A DNA stretch of 64,000 nt from Torymus aiolomorphi (taxonomy: Eukaryota > Arthropoda > Insecta > Hymenoptera > Torymidae): contig CM070874.1 in the NCBI GenBank assembly GCA_036365515.1, forward strand, positions 245,273,430 to 245,337,429, read 5' to 3'. Every line of letters begins with the position of its first letter. The stretch's first letter is position 1. The position numbers and the translations under genes are program-made. The notes under the pieces were generated by a model, which worked only from the letters and a program-made list of their open reading frames with translations, did not search any database and was not told the DNA's origin. Shown piece by piece: positions 12,851-24,626 of this stretch.

Positions 12851-15050
12851 CTAGAAACGAGCATTTAATTTTTTCATATTTTTTTTATATTCTGAATTGG
12901 TAGAATAGAAAAATTCAACATTTTGAAAGTGTCCATGATTTTTAAGCCACTCAAACAATGATAAGGCAGTCAAAATTTGTTCATTCGAAGGCAATCGTAA
13001 ACTGGCATTTGCTGCAGATCTCTTGACTAATCCACCCAATCCATCACAAGCATCCCTTCCATGTGCTGTTGGAAAAAATTCCACTCGACAATGATTCCAA
13101 AATCTTGAAAATGATAAAGGTGTTGAGAATATTTTTAAAATTTTTGAACTGTTGTGGAGCGCCATCACTGAAATAGTGGACCTTGGATACTGTAAACTTT
13201 TTATTTAGATAATCTACAAATAATTTTTGGTATGAGTAAACTGCTACTGTATCATGTTCTAAATTATCTGATATTACGACAAAACCTTTACTCTTAAGTT
13301 CATTATTGAGCTTATAATACACAAATCCTACAAACACTGTTGCTTGCTCATTGTTCCAATGAAAACCTGGTGGTGCATTCTGAGCAATGAAGGCATAATT
13401 CTCCGCAAAATCAAGGTTTGCAATAAATTCATTTTCTCGTAACGTACTTTTTAACTGCTTAAAATACAAAGACTGTTGCTGGGAAATAAAAGCATGAGGC
13501 AATAAAGTTAAAACCTTTGTGCAAAAATATGGAATGAAATCAAAAACATCCTTAACAAGATTTCTCAATGTAGTCACAGGAGTCTGAAGCCATTGAGAGT
13601 AACTAATTTCTTGTATATTATTCTCTTCAAAAACCATTATCAAATATGTTGCTAATTTTTCAATACCAGGACAGTCTTTGCATTTATTTAAATAACAGGT
13701 GTGCGATGGTTCATCAACATTTTTAGGGCAAATTATAAAATTCAGAACATCTTTGTAGTCACTTAAATGATTAGCAAAATTTCTTGTTAGGATGCTTAAG
13801 GACAACCTAAAAATGTTTATTAAGTTTTATATGAGATAAATTATAACAGAAACGTAGAGAAAACAATTTTTTATTATATTACCTGTTATTAAAAGCTTCA
13901 CATTTTGGTGAATAGAACACACACATACTGAATGGGTACCACTGCTTCTAGCAAACACACAGTTTTTGGGCGTAGCTTAGCAAAAGTAGAAAAACCTATT
14001 GATTCAGTGAGATGTCCTTTCTTAAATAACTCATAAAGCTCTTTCAATGTACATAATAATAAACATTTTTGCTTTTTTGTTTTAGTTCCATCCTCATTCC
14101 TTATTGAAATACAATCATTCTTTCCAGGTAAAACATATGTATTAACATCACTCTCATAAAAGTCAACAGCAAATTTGATAATTTCTTCTGAAAGAAATTT
14201 TCCTATAAAAGGATAATTTTTCTGTATTTATTTTGTTTTCTATAAACTTAATTCAAATGATATTTTTGTTTCAATGTGGAATTTTTAATTTAATATTTTC
14301 AATTAATTTTTTTATGATAAAAAATTACAAAAAAAACTTATAAACCTTTTTTTAACTCTGGTGTGGTCATCAATCCTTTTTCCTTTCGCAATTTGCGAGA
14401 TAAAGTGATCATATAATCAGATACATGAAAATATTTTTTAATATCTGTTGAGGTCCAGTTTAATGGTATTAAAGTTAATATTTGAAACTTCTCATTTTTC
14501 GTTATGTTAGCACAACGAAAAATGTGTGAAAATATAGCATCATTAAATCTCATTGCTAAATTATTAATAAGAGATTTTAACTTTTGAATTTTATTTACAG
14601 CTACCTCTGCTTGTTCTTCTCCATCGTTTTCTAAACTCTCATGAATCTCAAATGGATCTGGAGTATGAACAGATCCAGAGCTTTGGGCTTCACAAACACC
14701 TACAATTTTAAATGTCAAACAATATGATTGAAATAATTAGGTACATGAAGCAAAAAAATAAATAAATAAAAAAAATTACTTTGAGAGCTTTCTTGTGATG
14801 ATTCACATGCTTCACGCATACCTTCTTTACATTTTTGGCATATTCTAAACTCAGTAGTTAATTTGGAATTAACAAATTTCGCATTCCACTTATCAACGAG
14901 ATCACTTGGTATAGTTCTTAAAGTTTTTGTTGAGCATTTATATTCAGCAGGGAGTGGCTTACAGCATCTATTATAAGCTACGTTGAACTTGAATTTTGTT
15001 GTTGTACCACTACAACCGCTATCTCTTTGAACCTGATCATTTGTTGACAT
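12851..15050 (-). pseudogene. Four-exon transposase-like gene with two frameshifts
   Basis: Exons are inferred at 15,050-14,780, 14,699-14,346, 14,202-13,883 and 13,806-12,851, each junction having GT donor and AG acceptor. Exon 1 has a cysteine-bearing N-terminus (RCCKPLP, ICQKC). Exon 3 has LPGKNDCIS, an LLLCTLKELYELF helix and, after a frameshift near 13,950, CVCSIHQNVKLL. Exon 4 has CYLNKCKDCPG, LDFAENYAFI, FHWNNEQ, VISDNLEHDT and HYFSDGAPQQFKN, then, after a second frameshift near 13,090, FFPTAHGRDACDGLGG. The two invariant aspartates (DFAEN, SDG) and the HG...CDG segment suggest a DDE-type RNase H-like transposase. I know this family only as uncharacterised proteins in many invertebrate genomes and cannot name the superfamily. 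It sits between the long inverted arms and probably mobilised that element. The frameshifts indicate it is now dead unless they are assembly errors. Confidence 0.6.
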
Positions 15051-15582
15051 GTTCCGTATTTAAAAATAATTTTTTTTTATATAATTTAAAATACAATAAA
15101 TCTTAAAAAGAGTAGAGGATTTTATGTGTGTTATAAATCCTTCTCTACAATAAAACGGATGCGATTAGTTATAGAATTGAAGCTCTAGTGCCAACTGTTA
15201 GCACGCATTTATAATCCTAATCTGTAAATAAAGTAGTACGTTATTTTCAAATATAACCATGAACAATGAATATAATAGATTGGCTTCTCTCTTTTCGTGG
15301 TGATACGAATACGGCGCCGTAGCGCAGCTCACAGGGCAAAACACGCAACCGTCTGTACATAAAAAGTGTACTTAAACTTAAGACTGGACTCGCCACTCGT
15401 ATCAATCGTATCACGCTACTTTACCTGTCTCACTCTGCTTCTGCTAGTAATTCGGAATCCAGCCAACGTCCAACACAGCCATCAAAACATCGAGTCACGC
15501 AGACAATACCTATTATTCGTGTTCTGGCAGTTGTCGAGTATGTGTGATTACTAAATCATTTGTCAATTTGTTGTTGAAATTT
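15051..15582. other. Upstream region of the transposase-like gene
   Basis: Contains a GC-richer patch (15,300-15,350, CGGCGCCGTAGCGCAGCTC) and no domain-bearing ORF. It would hold the promoter of the minus-strand gene, but no clear TATA box was found. Confidence 0.3.
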
Positions 15583-16601
15583 GTTTAACTGTGCGTGATA
15601 ACGAATATACTGTGAATATTGAAGAAATACAGAAGACAAGAATAAAGGGCAAAGAGATTTTCTAAGTACAGAGAAAAAGTAATCAAGAGTCAAGTATGAT
15701 TATCAAAGAAATTTATGGATAAAAAGGACAGTGAACAAGAGCTTAACTAATATTCATTATCAGATATGTATTATTTTGTTTTTTATATTGATCCTTCTGA
15801 ATGAATGAATACATCAGTTTATAGAAGATTAGACTGCAGAGGAAGTAAATTAAATCAGAATAAGAGCTTATTTTTAGGTATGAAAAGCAAGGTTAAGGCA
15901 CTAAATGTGAGATTTGAGATACAAATATCACGACTATATTTAAAATTCATACGCTTTTAACTTAAACATCCTATTAAGAAACCATGATACAATCTGAGGT
16001 AAAAAGCTAATCGGAAGGAGTAATAGCAATTAGCAATATGATACTTATTTGTCAGCTGTACTTGAAGAGGTTATCAAGGAGCGCAAATGTAAAAAAAAAT
16101 AGAAATCAGATCAAAGTGTATTCGACAAAAGCGAAGATTTGAAAATTATTTTGATAAAGTGAATATTATTCATAACAACAGTGCTCTATGTAATCAGAAA
16201 ATCTGTGTAAACAAATAATGTGCATAATAATTATAGTTTATATATAAATAAGAAAATTTAGTGTTGTGGAGAATAGTGAGGAGACTTTTCAACGTAGCTC
16301 ACGTCAAATTAGAATATACTGCATTATTTCTGATTGTGTGATCTTTTTCTACATGCTCTTGAGAAAATCAGATACTTCTGTTTATTGGGTAATGGTTTAA
16401 ATGTGATTATATGTGTCAAAGTTTGACAAGTGTTGCAAATAGTGGAAACAAAAGAAATATTATGCATTTGTGGCATGGGATGTTATTATTATTATATTTC
16501 ATGACTAATTACCTTGTGAAACGTGTGCATATGCTTTTATGTAAATGTAATATGAATCATATTATAGGTTAAAATGAATAAATTTTACTTTTATAAAAAA
16601 A
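15583..16601 (-). repeat. Right inverted arm, inner part
   Basis: Inverted match of 8,150-7,921 and then 5,925-5,140. It ends in TTTTATAAAAAAA (16,589-16,601), the 13-bp sequence duplicated on the far side of the Penelope-like insertion. Confidence 0.8.
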
Positions 16602-16720
16602 CTTTTTAACCTTTTTTAATTTTTAAATGTTGATTGCAGCTAATGGCCAAGGTTACAACCAAAATTTTGTTGTAAGAGATGGTAAAAAATAAAACAACAA
16701 ATTTATTTCACATTCACAAC

Positions 16721-16763
16721 GTTTCGGACATCTTTTTTTTATTTAATGAATGTCTCTCTTCAG
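16721..16763 (-). ncRNA. Candidate hammerhead ribozyme core in the Penelope-like terminus
   Basis: On the minus strand CTGAAGAG is followed about 25 nt later by ATGTCCGAAAC. CTGANGA and GAAA are the two conserved strands of the hammerhead core, and ACAT/ATGT can pair as helix II. Hammerhead motifs are established in Penelope-like retroelements. Helices I and III and the cleavage site were not resolved by eye. Confidence 0.4.
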
Positions 16764-17204
16764 GTAACTAATAAACAAAAAATAGATACAATTTTATTTT
16801 ATACAACACGTATGAATAAATAAATTAAGACAACACGTAAGAACAATTAACGGATAACACTTACAACGCCGGTTTTTAATGTAGTGCGGGGAGCTGTCTG
16901 TTTGTCACAGTAATATTTAATCAGAAAATCTCGTATATATACTAATAATTTTGAGTGTGTGTCACAATATATGTATATACGTGTAACAATATATGTATAG
17001 TTCAATGACATAGGTAAATGATTTAGGTGGGGCGCAGCCCACTCTGACGAGTTCAAACGCAAAGGAGGGGTATCAGGGAAACATATTAATGTAGAAGTAT
17101 AGCTTAGAAGCACGTTGCTCTTAGATGGCTATAAGAAGTGACTATATATAACTACGGTATATGTTTTCCTGATATCCGTTCAACGAATTTCTGCGTTTAT
17201 CATA

Positions 17205-18203
17205 CTAAGAAGGAGATAAAAATTCAAAATTACTTATCATCACACTATATTCTTTAGGAAGTTTATTTATTTCAAATTGTTTATTTATAAAGTTCTTTTG
17301 TGTGTGTATGTATAATGCTTCAGAAAATAGTCTTTTATCTTTATTAATTTCTTGGTCTAATATATTAACGTTATCAAAGTTTATAATATGGTTATTATCT
17401 ATCCTGTGTATATGTAAAGATGAATTTTTATCTTCTTCGATGTATTTTTTGTGGTGTTCCTTGATTCTTACGCCAAGATGTCTACAAGTTTGACCAACGT
17501 ACGACGAATTACAATTGTTACAATTTATTTCATAAACCACGTTAGATTTCTCTAATTTCACATTTTGGTCTTTGCCTAATACTATAATATTATTCATCTT
17601 ATTCAGTGTACTGAATATTACATTTGTATTTAATCTTTTAAAGAAATTTTTTGCGAAGCCTTCAATTTCTTTAACATATGGTAGACAAATAAAGTTTTTA
17701 TTTTCGTTATTTGCGTTTTGTTGTGTATTTGTGCAATTTCTAATTTTTTTCAGTCGTTTTTTTATATAAAATTCAATAAAATCTATTGGATAGTCATTTT
17801 TTGTTAAAACATTTTTGATAGATTTTATATTCTTTTTATGAAAGGAAGAATGTGCAAGTTTAATGGCTCTATCTATAAGCGAATAAATGATGGCTATTTT
17901 ATTACTCATCGGATGGTGTGAATTAAAATTTAAATATCTACCAGAAAAAGTGGGGTTTCTATACCAATCGATTATAATTTTATTTCGTTCGTTAATAATA
18001 ATCTTAACATCCAGAAAGCTAATACTGTTATTTTGTAGTTTTTCAACTGTGAATTGTAGATTTTTATCATAATTATTAAACGTGTTTAATGTTTCTTCTA
18101 TGTGATCTTTGTGTATACACAACAATACGTCGTCTACATATCGAAAATAAAATAGAGGCTTTTTGATTAACTGATTTATACAAAATGTCTCAAGATCTTC
18201 CAT
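17205..18203 (-). pseudogene. Penelope-like reverse transcriptase (5'-truncated) with GIY-YIG endonuclease
   Basis: The open frame of 332 codons encodes the C-terminal half of a Penelope-type polyprotein. The catalytic reverse transcriptase motif FRYVDDVLL lies at residues 20-28, SFLDVKI follows at about 62, and WYRNPTFSGRYLN is the conserved region after it. A GIY-YIG domain begins at about residue 222 with VVYEINCNNC and SSYVGQTCRHLGVRIKEHH, whose cysteine pair and R-EH residues are typical of these elements. Motifs A and B of the transcriptase are missing because the copy starts at the central junction near 18,240. It therefore cannot encode a full enzyme. Residues are about 97% identical to the inverted partner where both exist. 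Confidence 0.85.
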
Positions 18204-18249
18204 AACAATATCAGATAAGACGGGGCTTTCCGATACGACATATCATATC

Positions 18250-19465
18250 AACTATGAATTCTCCTATATGAATTATCAAAATTTTTTGCAAAGTTTTTAC
18301 AAAAGAACATTAAAATACCTCTATCACATATCGACAATAGCTTTAAACTAAAAGAAAAAATTGATAAATTTGAAATCCCTAATAATCACGAAGTTGTCAG
18401 CTTTGATGTTGTAAGCCTATTCACTAATGTCCCAGAGTATCTAGTATTACAAGCTATTGAAAAAAGATGACACCAATTACATAATAAAACTAATTTGAAT
18501 CTCTCAGAATTTTGTAAAGTGATCAAGTTCATTCTAAATAACAATTACTTCCAATTTAATAATAAATTTTACCGACAAACTTTTGGGTCTGCCATGGGCA
18601 ACCCGATAAGCCCCGTCTTATCTTATGTTGTTATGGAAGATCTTGAGACATTTTGTTTAAATCAGTTAATCAAAAAGCCTCTATTTTATTTTCGATATGT
18701 AGACGACGTATTGTTGTGTATACACAAAGATCACATAGAAGAAACATTAAACACGTTTAATAATTATGATAAAAATCTACAATTCACAGTTGAAAAACTA
18801 CAAAATAACAGTATTAGCTTTCTGGATGTTAAGATTATTATTAACGAACGAAATAAAATTATAACCGATTGGTATAGAAAACCCACTTTTTCTGGTAGAT
18901 ATTTAAATTTTAATTCACACCATCCGATGAGTAATAAAATAGCCATCATTTATTCGCTTATAGATAGAGCCATTAAACTTGCACATTCTTCCTTTCATAA
19001 AAAGAATATAAAATCTATCAAAAATGTTTTAACAAAAAATGACTATCCAATAGATTTTATTGAATTTTATATAAAAAAACGACTGAAAAAATTAGAAATT
19101 GCACAAATACACAACAAAACTCAAATAACGAAAATAAAAACTTTATTTGTTTACCATATGTTAAAGAAATTGAAGGCTTTGAACTTGTAGACGTCTTGGC
19201 GTAAGAATCAAGGAACACCACAAAAAATACATCGAAGAAGATAAAAATTCATCTTCACATATACACAGGATAGGTAATAACCATACTATAAACTTTGATA
19301 ACGTTAATATATTAGACCAAGAAATTAATAAAGATATGACTATTTTCTGAAGCATTATACATACACACACAAAAGAACTTTATAAATAAACAATTTGAAA
19401 TAAATAAACTTCCTAAAGAATATAGTGTGATGATAAGTAATTTTGAATTTTTATCTCCTTCGTAG
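18250..19465 (+). pseudogene. Penelope-like reverse transcriptase, inverted partner copy with internal deletion
   Basis: This copy extends further 5' than its partner. It has motif A (VVSFDVVSLFTNVP, near 18,390), then an in-frame TGA at about 18,467. Next come GSAMGNPISPVLS (about 18,588), FRYVDDVLL (about 18,690) and WYRKPTFSGRYLN. The open frame closes at 19,190. About 0.3 kb, including most of the GIY-YIG domain, is deleted near 19,185; the remaining text (KNQGTPQK region onward) matches the endonuclease C-terminus in broken frames. It is a dead copy. The pair shares long identical runs, implying near-simultaneous insertion. Confidence 0.8.
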
Positions 19466-19906
19466 TATGATAAAGGCAGAAATTGGTTGAGCGGATATCA
19501 GGAAAACATATACCGTAGTTATATATAGTCACTTCTTATAGCCATCTAAGAGCAATGCGCTTCTAAGCTATACTTCTACATTAATATGTTTCCCTGATAC
19601 CCCTCCTTTGCGTTTGAACTCGTCAGAGTGGACTGCGCCCCACCTAAATCATTTACCTATGTCATTGAACTACACATATATTGTTACACGTATATACATA
19701 TATTGTGACACACTCTCAAAATTATTAGTATATGTACGAGATTTTCTGATTAAATATTACTGTGACAAACGGACAGCTCTCTGCACTACATTAAAAACCG
19801 ACGTTGTAAGTGTTTTCCGTTAATTGTTCTTACGTGTTGTCTTAATTTATTTATTCATATGTGCTGTATAAAATAAAATTGAATCTATTTTTTGTTTATT
19901 AGTTAC

Positions 19907-19949
19907 CTGAAGAGGGACATTCATTAAATAAAAAAAAGATGTCCGAAAC
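19907..19949 (+). ncRNA. Candidate hammerhead ribozyme core, second copy
   Basis: CTGAAGAGGGACAT followed by GATGTCCGAAAC; GGACAT and ATGTCC form a perfect 6-bp helix II here, better than in the other copy. The same caveat about helices I and III applies. Confidence 0.42.
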
Positions 19950-20090
19950 TTTGTGAATGTGAAATAAATTTGTTGTTTTATTTTTTACCATCTCTTACAA
20001 CAAAATTTTGGTAGTAACCTTGGCCATTAGCTGCAATCAACATTTATTTACCACTACTACCATTAGTGTCTTCTTTAAATATTTTTTAAT

Positions 20091-20866
20091 TTTTATAAAA
20101 AAAGGGGAAATAGTCAAAATGAAAAAAGTGGAATAAGGAAGTTATAATAAAATAAATGTAAAAATAAGTTCATTATGTGATTATATGCAGAACCAGGGCA
20201 AATTTTTTATTTTCTGAAAATAAATGAACGATGGGTAACTGGAATTATGTAAATATATATTAAAAATGGCTAGATTCAAGTAAAATCACTCAAGGTTTAA
20301 TTATTAAATAGGCTATGGCCATCTATTAAGGTCTAGCTGCATCGTAATAGCAAAAAATGTTTTTTTTTTTTCATAAAAAACCATCAGTTTTCAATTAAAA
20401 AAAAAAAACAAGGTCCTTAATCATTAAGGGGGAGGCAGGTGCATTTTGAACATAAAATAACCTACTGTCAGGAATTTTTTGGCGGTGGAAAGCCCGATCG
20501 GACTTGTTTTTCTTCTCAATTTAAGGTTTTAAAAGAAATATTATGATACTCGCATGAAATATAAAATATTACTGATTTTTCCTTCTTTTTAGTGAGAAAA
20601 TTTCCTAGCTATTTTTCTAAAAAAAATTTGTTAATTTATATAAAACCTTCAAAGAGTAATTATCAATTCAAATTGCAAGAAAAATGCAAGAAATCATGAA
20701 AATTCAATTTTTGACCTCTGATATGTCCAAAACTATCGGTCTAAAAAATCTGAAAAAATTCAGGGGTATCAAGAATAAGATGTAGAACATTTTCTGAGAG
20801 TTTTAAGAAGATTCATTTTTTGACCTCTTGATTTGACATAGTCGGCCATATATATATAGAGGGGTT
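20091..20866 (-). repeat. Right inverted arm, outer part
   Basis: Reverse complement of 5,140-4,385. Anchors include CCGATCGGACTTGTTTTTCT, AGGCTATGGCCATCTATTAAG and GACCTCTTGATTTGACA. It begins with the second copy of the 13-bp duplication (20,091-20,103). Confidence 0.8.
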
Positions 20867-21214
20867 TATCGATTTGGATTATCCAGCCCGGTCTAGATAA
20901 AATTTCTAAATATAGCGGTTTATGCGGCCCGACCTAAAGTTCCGACTTTGAGAGTTAAAATAAAATTTCCAGAAAAATTCTGTGATAACTAAAGGGGGCG
21001 CCGCAGACATCGCTGCGAAAGTCAATAACCTGAGGGATGTTACCATTGTAGACAATAGCGGCGCATAGCGTCGCCCTTACTTCCATATAGTGCGGGACTC
21101 TGGGCGTAGCTACTAATATACAGGGTTTGGCTACATAGACCCCTGATAACATGTTTATATAAGTATATAGCTTCTGATACTATATAGTTCTAAGAACTTT
21201 TTCTTACAACCTAG
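20867..21214. other. Unassigned flank
   Basis: Moderate GC, no ORF with a domain, no obvious repeat partner in the window. Confidence 0.3.
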
Positions 21215-21525
21215 CCGCTCCCCATCCGCTCCGACCTGCTCCCCAAAATAACGTAAAAATGTCTCTAGAAATAGTAGTTTTTTATGCAGCCGCTCCCCCA
21301 CGCTCCCCGTCGCTCCACGTAATTATTGGTCGTTGCCGCTCCCCAGTCGCTCCCCTTCGGCTCCCCATCCACTTCCCTCCGCTCCTCTCCACTCCCCTCC
21401 TCTTCCTATTCGCTCACCATCCGCTCCCCTCCGCTTCTCGTCCGCTCTTCATCCGCTCCACCCCCCCGCACCACCGCGCTTTCCACCGCTCCCCGTTCGA
21501 TCCCCATCCGCTCCCCATTAGCATC
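21215..21525. repeat. C-rich degenerate CGCTCCCC repeat
   Basis: About 300 bp of pyrimidine-rich text built of short variants of CCGCTCCCCAT, e.g. CCCCATCCGCTCC. The Pro/Ser-rich ORFs in all three plus frames reflect composition only. Confidence 0.8.
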
Positions 21526-21639
21526 TTTCTACTATAAATCGTAGCTGTTTCTCCTTTCGCCCAGTTTCGCCGTTCACTAAATATCTCTGCGCAAGAATGA
21601 AGAACAACGTAAATCTGGACGGAAGTTTGGTGCTGGCGC

Positions 21640-22165
21640 CAATCAGAGACATGAAGACACAACCAGAGACACAGACATAGCAACAGACTCGAAGATAAAG
21701 AGACGCAGAGACAGAGATGTACGGACAGAGTCAGAGAGATAGAGGCGTAGAGACAAAGTGGTGCAGTCAGATTATAGAGACAAAGACGTAGAGACATAGA
21801 AGTAGAGACAGAGACGTAAAGACAGAGGTGTTAAGACAGAATAGTAGATATAGAGACATACAGGACGAGATTAGAGACAGAAACGTAGAGACAGGGATGT
21901 AAAGAAAGAGACATAGCGATAGAAGCGAAGAGACCGAGACGTAGAGACAGAAACATAGAAACAGAGACAAAGAGAGGGAAATAGAGACAAAGCCGTGAAG
22001 ACAGTCGGAGAGACAAAGACAGAGACAGAGACGTAGAGACAGAGTCGCAGAGACAGATATAGATACAGACTCGAAGCGACAGAGACGTAAAGATAGAGAC
22101 ATACGGATAGTCAGAGAGACAGAGGCATAGAGATGTAGAAGCAGAACCATAGAAACAAAGACGAA
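21640..22165. repeat. Minisatellite, AGAGACGTAGAGACAG type (first block)
   Basis: Degenerate tandem units of about 16-18 bp built from AGAGACAGAGACGTAGAGAC, purine-rich on the plus strand. On the minus strand this gives long frames of repeating Ser-Leu-Arg-Leu-Cys-Leu text. Three minus-strand frames are open at once, showing a composition effect rather than coding. Confidence 0.9.
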
Positions 22166-22429
22166 GGAAGGGAAATAGATCAATTAGAGATCAATTTTGA
22201 AAGGAAATTGGGATTAATATGAAATTATTACTTGTTGTTCTATTAAAATCAATAACACGCGAAAGGAAGTTTCTTTTTGAATATAGAGGATAATCATTTC
22301 GAACCGAAAACTTAGATTCTCGATATCAAAATAAAATATTTGATCCAATAAGATAATCGTTTTGCATACAAAGGATTTTCCCAAAAGGAATTTCCTTTTG
22401 GCTCAAGTAATCCATTTCTCTCAGTGAGT

Positions 22430-23535
22430 GGAGAGACAGATACAGAGACTTAGAGACAGAGGCGAAAATGCAGAGACAGGAACAGTGACGTAGAGGCACA
22501 GACAGAGACGTAGAGACAGATGCGTAGAGACAGAAAAGACAGAGGACGTAGAGACAGAGACTCGAGACAGAAACGTAGAGACAGGGACGTACATACAGAT
22601 ATGTACACACAGATGCATAGGGACAGAGACGTAGAAACAGAAACGTAGAGACAGAAGCGTTGAGACAGAATTGTAGAGACAGACACGTAGGGACAGAGAT
22701 GTAGAGACAGAAACGTAGCGACAAAGTCGGAGAAACAGAGACGGAGGGACAGAGACGTAGAGACAGAAACGTAGCGACAAAGTCGGAGAGACAGAGCGTA
22801 CAGACAGAGGCTTAGAGACAGAGGCGTAGAGATGGAGACTAGAGATAGAGACGTAGATACAGAGACAGAGACAGAAATGCAGAGACAGAGACAGAGACGT
22901 AGACACAGAGACAGAGGCGTAGAGACTGTGATGTAGGGACAGAGTCGGAGAGACCGTGACGTACAGATAGAGACGAGGAGACAGAGTCGGAGAGACATCG
23001 TCACAGAGACAGAGGTGGAATGACCGAGACATTGAGACAGAGACGCAGAAATAGGGATGTGGAGACAGAGATAGAGGCATAGAGACAGACGTAGAGACAG
23101 AGACGTAGAGACAGAGACGTAGGGACAGTGACAGACGCTTAGAACAGAGTCGTAGAGACAGAGATGTAGAAACAGAGACAAAAATTCAGAGGCAGAGTCG
23201 TAGAGAAGGAGACTTAGGGGCAGTGACAGAGACAGAGAACGAGGCGTAGAGACAGAGACGTAGAGAGAGACACGTAGGGACAGAGACGTAGAGGCAGTGA
23301 CGTAGAGACAAACACGTAGCGACAGAGACGTAGAGACAGAGACGTAAAGATAGCGACGTGGAGACAGAGTCGGAGAGATATCGGACATAGAGACAGAAAC
23401 ATTGCGACAGAGGCGTAGAAACAGAGACGTAGAGACAGAGGCGGAATGACCGAGACGCAGAGATAGGAATGTAGAGACAGAGATAGAAGCATATAGACAG
23501 ACGTAGATACAGAGACGTAGAGACAGAGACACTTA
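22430..23535. repeat. Minisatellite, AGAGACGTAGAGACAG type (second block)
   Basis: The same unit family as 21,640-22,165, separated from it by 265 bp of unrelated sequence. Units such as GTAGAGACAGAGACGTAGAG are better preserved here. The minus strand shows an open frame of 360 codons and others overlapping it, all made of the same few residues and without a domain; I reject them as genes. Confidence 0.92.
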
Positions 23536-24626
23536 ATTTTACATATTATATTCTAGATACATTTAATATAATTTGAAAATTCTAATTGGGGGTTGACGAG
23601 CGGAGCGAGTAGTGGGATACCCCCTATATTATATATATATATATCATTCATATATCTCAGCCAAACGTATGATCATTAAAGAATTAAATTGAATTCGCGA
23701 TATCGTGTTAAAACTGCTGCTATTTCATGCTAATAAATAATAATGTGCTATTCGAGGGAAACAGCTTCTCAAAGTAAATAACTCAAAGATTCAAACGCCA
23801 TGATATAAAAGTGTTTTTAATTCGAAATTCTATTGAAGCCGAGATTTAGATCACTTTTTCGACGTTCTAGCCCACTGTGCGCCGCTTCTTCTCGCCGTGG
23901 TTCGCTGATTCGCCGCCTCCTTCGCAGCGACGCGAGCAAGCAGTCCATGCGGCTCCGATGCTCGCGCCCGCCATGTCCATCGGACGGCCGGAACAGCGCT
24001 GTGGCGCGATGTCTCTCTCCTCTTCTGCGTCAGCTGCAGTTGATACGCCCGCGGCTCTCCATAAGATGATGGCGACGGCGATCCTCGCGTGGACGAAGTA
24101 CGAATGACAGCTGAGGCTTCCTCTTGCTATAGCTATTTCTGAACTCTCTCCACTCCTTTCCAGCTGTCAGCATCGTGGGAAGGAGCCTTTCTTTAAGTAA
24201 CATGTGATTTGCCACGTTACATGTTATAGTAATACGTATTCAGCATCTCAGAAAATGACTGCTTAAAAAAATGATTTTCCTTATCTAGAATTCCTATGTT
24301 CGTATGTAGATAAGAAAAACAATTTTTTACGTTGTAAGTTTATGCCCCAGACAACAATGGGCAGAAAACGGAAGGATAGACGTAAGACATTTGCATTTTG
24401 TTTAATTTTTAACTTATATCAGTTTTGGAAATTGTTATGTAACGTTTGTCCAACTTGATTTATAGCATATTGGTCTATCTGTTTTTCATGTTATGTTAAA
24501 TACCACTATTCGTTAACTTGTGACAAAACCAAAGAACTATGTGGTCAATTTTAATTTTTTAAGGTAACATATCGTAAGCTTCGCATTATATATTATCATA
24601 ATTATATATTATCACCGTATTTATAT
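23536..24626. other. Unassigned region with repeat-tip motif and a GC-rich patch
   Basis: At 23,592-23,612 the motif GTTGACGAGCGGAGCGAGT matches that at 4,361 and is followed by a TATATA run. From 23,835 to 24,180 the sequence is GC-rich, with short overlapping frames that lack domains. It could be a promoter or part of an element; nothing decides between these. Confidence 0.3.

Larger units (their letters stand above)
16602..20090. mobile_element. Inverted pair of Penelope-like retroelements with 13-bp target duplication
   Basis: Two copies of one Penelope-like element lie in opposite orientation. One runs on the minus strand from about 18,240 down to about 16,620, and one on the plus strand from about 18,250 to about 20,050. 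The sequence ends are mirror images (AATGGCCAAGGTTAC near both ends). TTTTATAAAAAAA is present at 16,589-16,601 and 20,091-20,103 as a target duplication. Both copies carry reverse transcriptase, and the minus copy has a GIY-YIG endonuclease. Partial, inverted tandem copies are a known feature of this retroelement class. The insertion splits the right arm of the surrounding element. Confidence 0.85.

Noticed and set aside
17302..18072. Plus-strand frames across the Penelope-like copy
   Set aside because: Antisense shadows of the reverse transcriptase frame.
22421..23532. Long minus-strand frames (up to 360 codons) of Ser/Leu/Arg/Cys text
   Set aside because: They are the reading of a 16-18-bp minisatellite; several frames are open at once and no domain is present.
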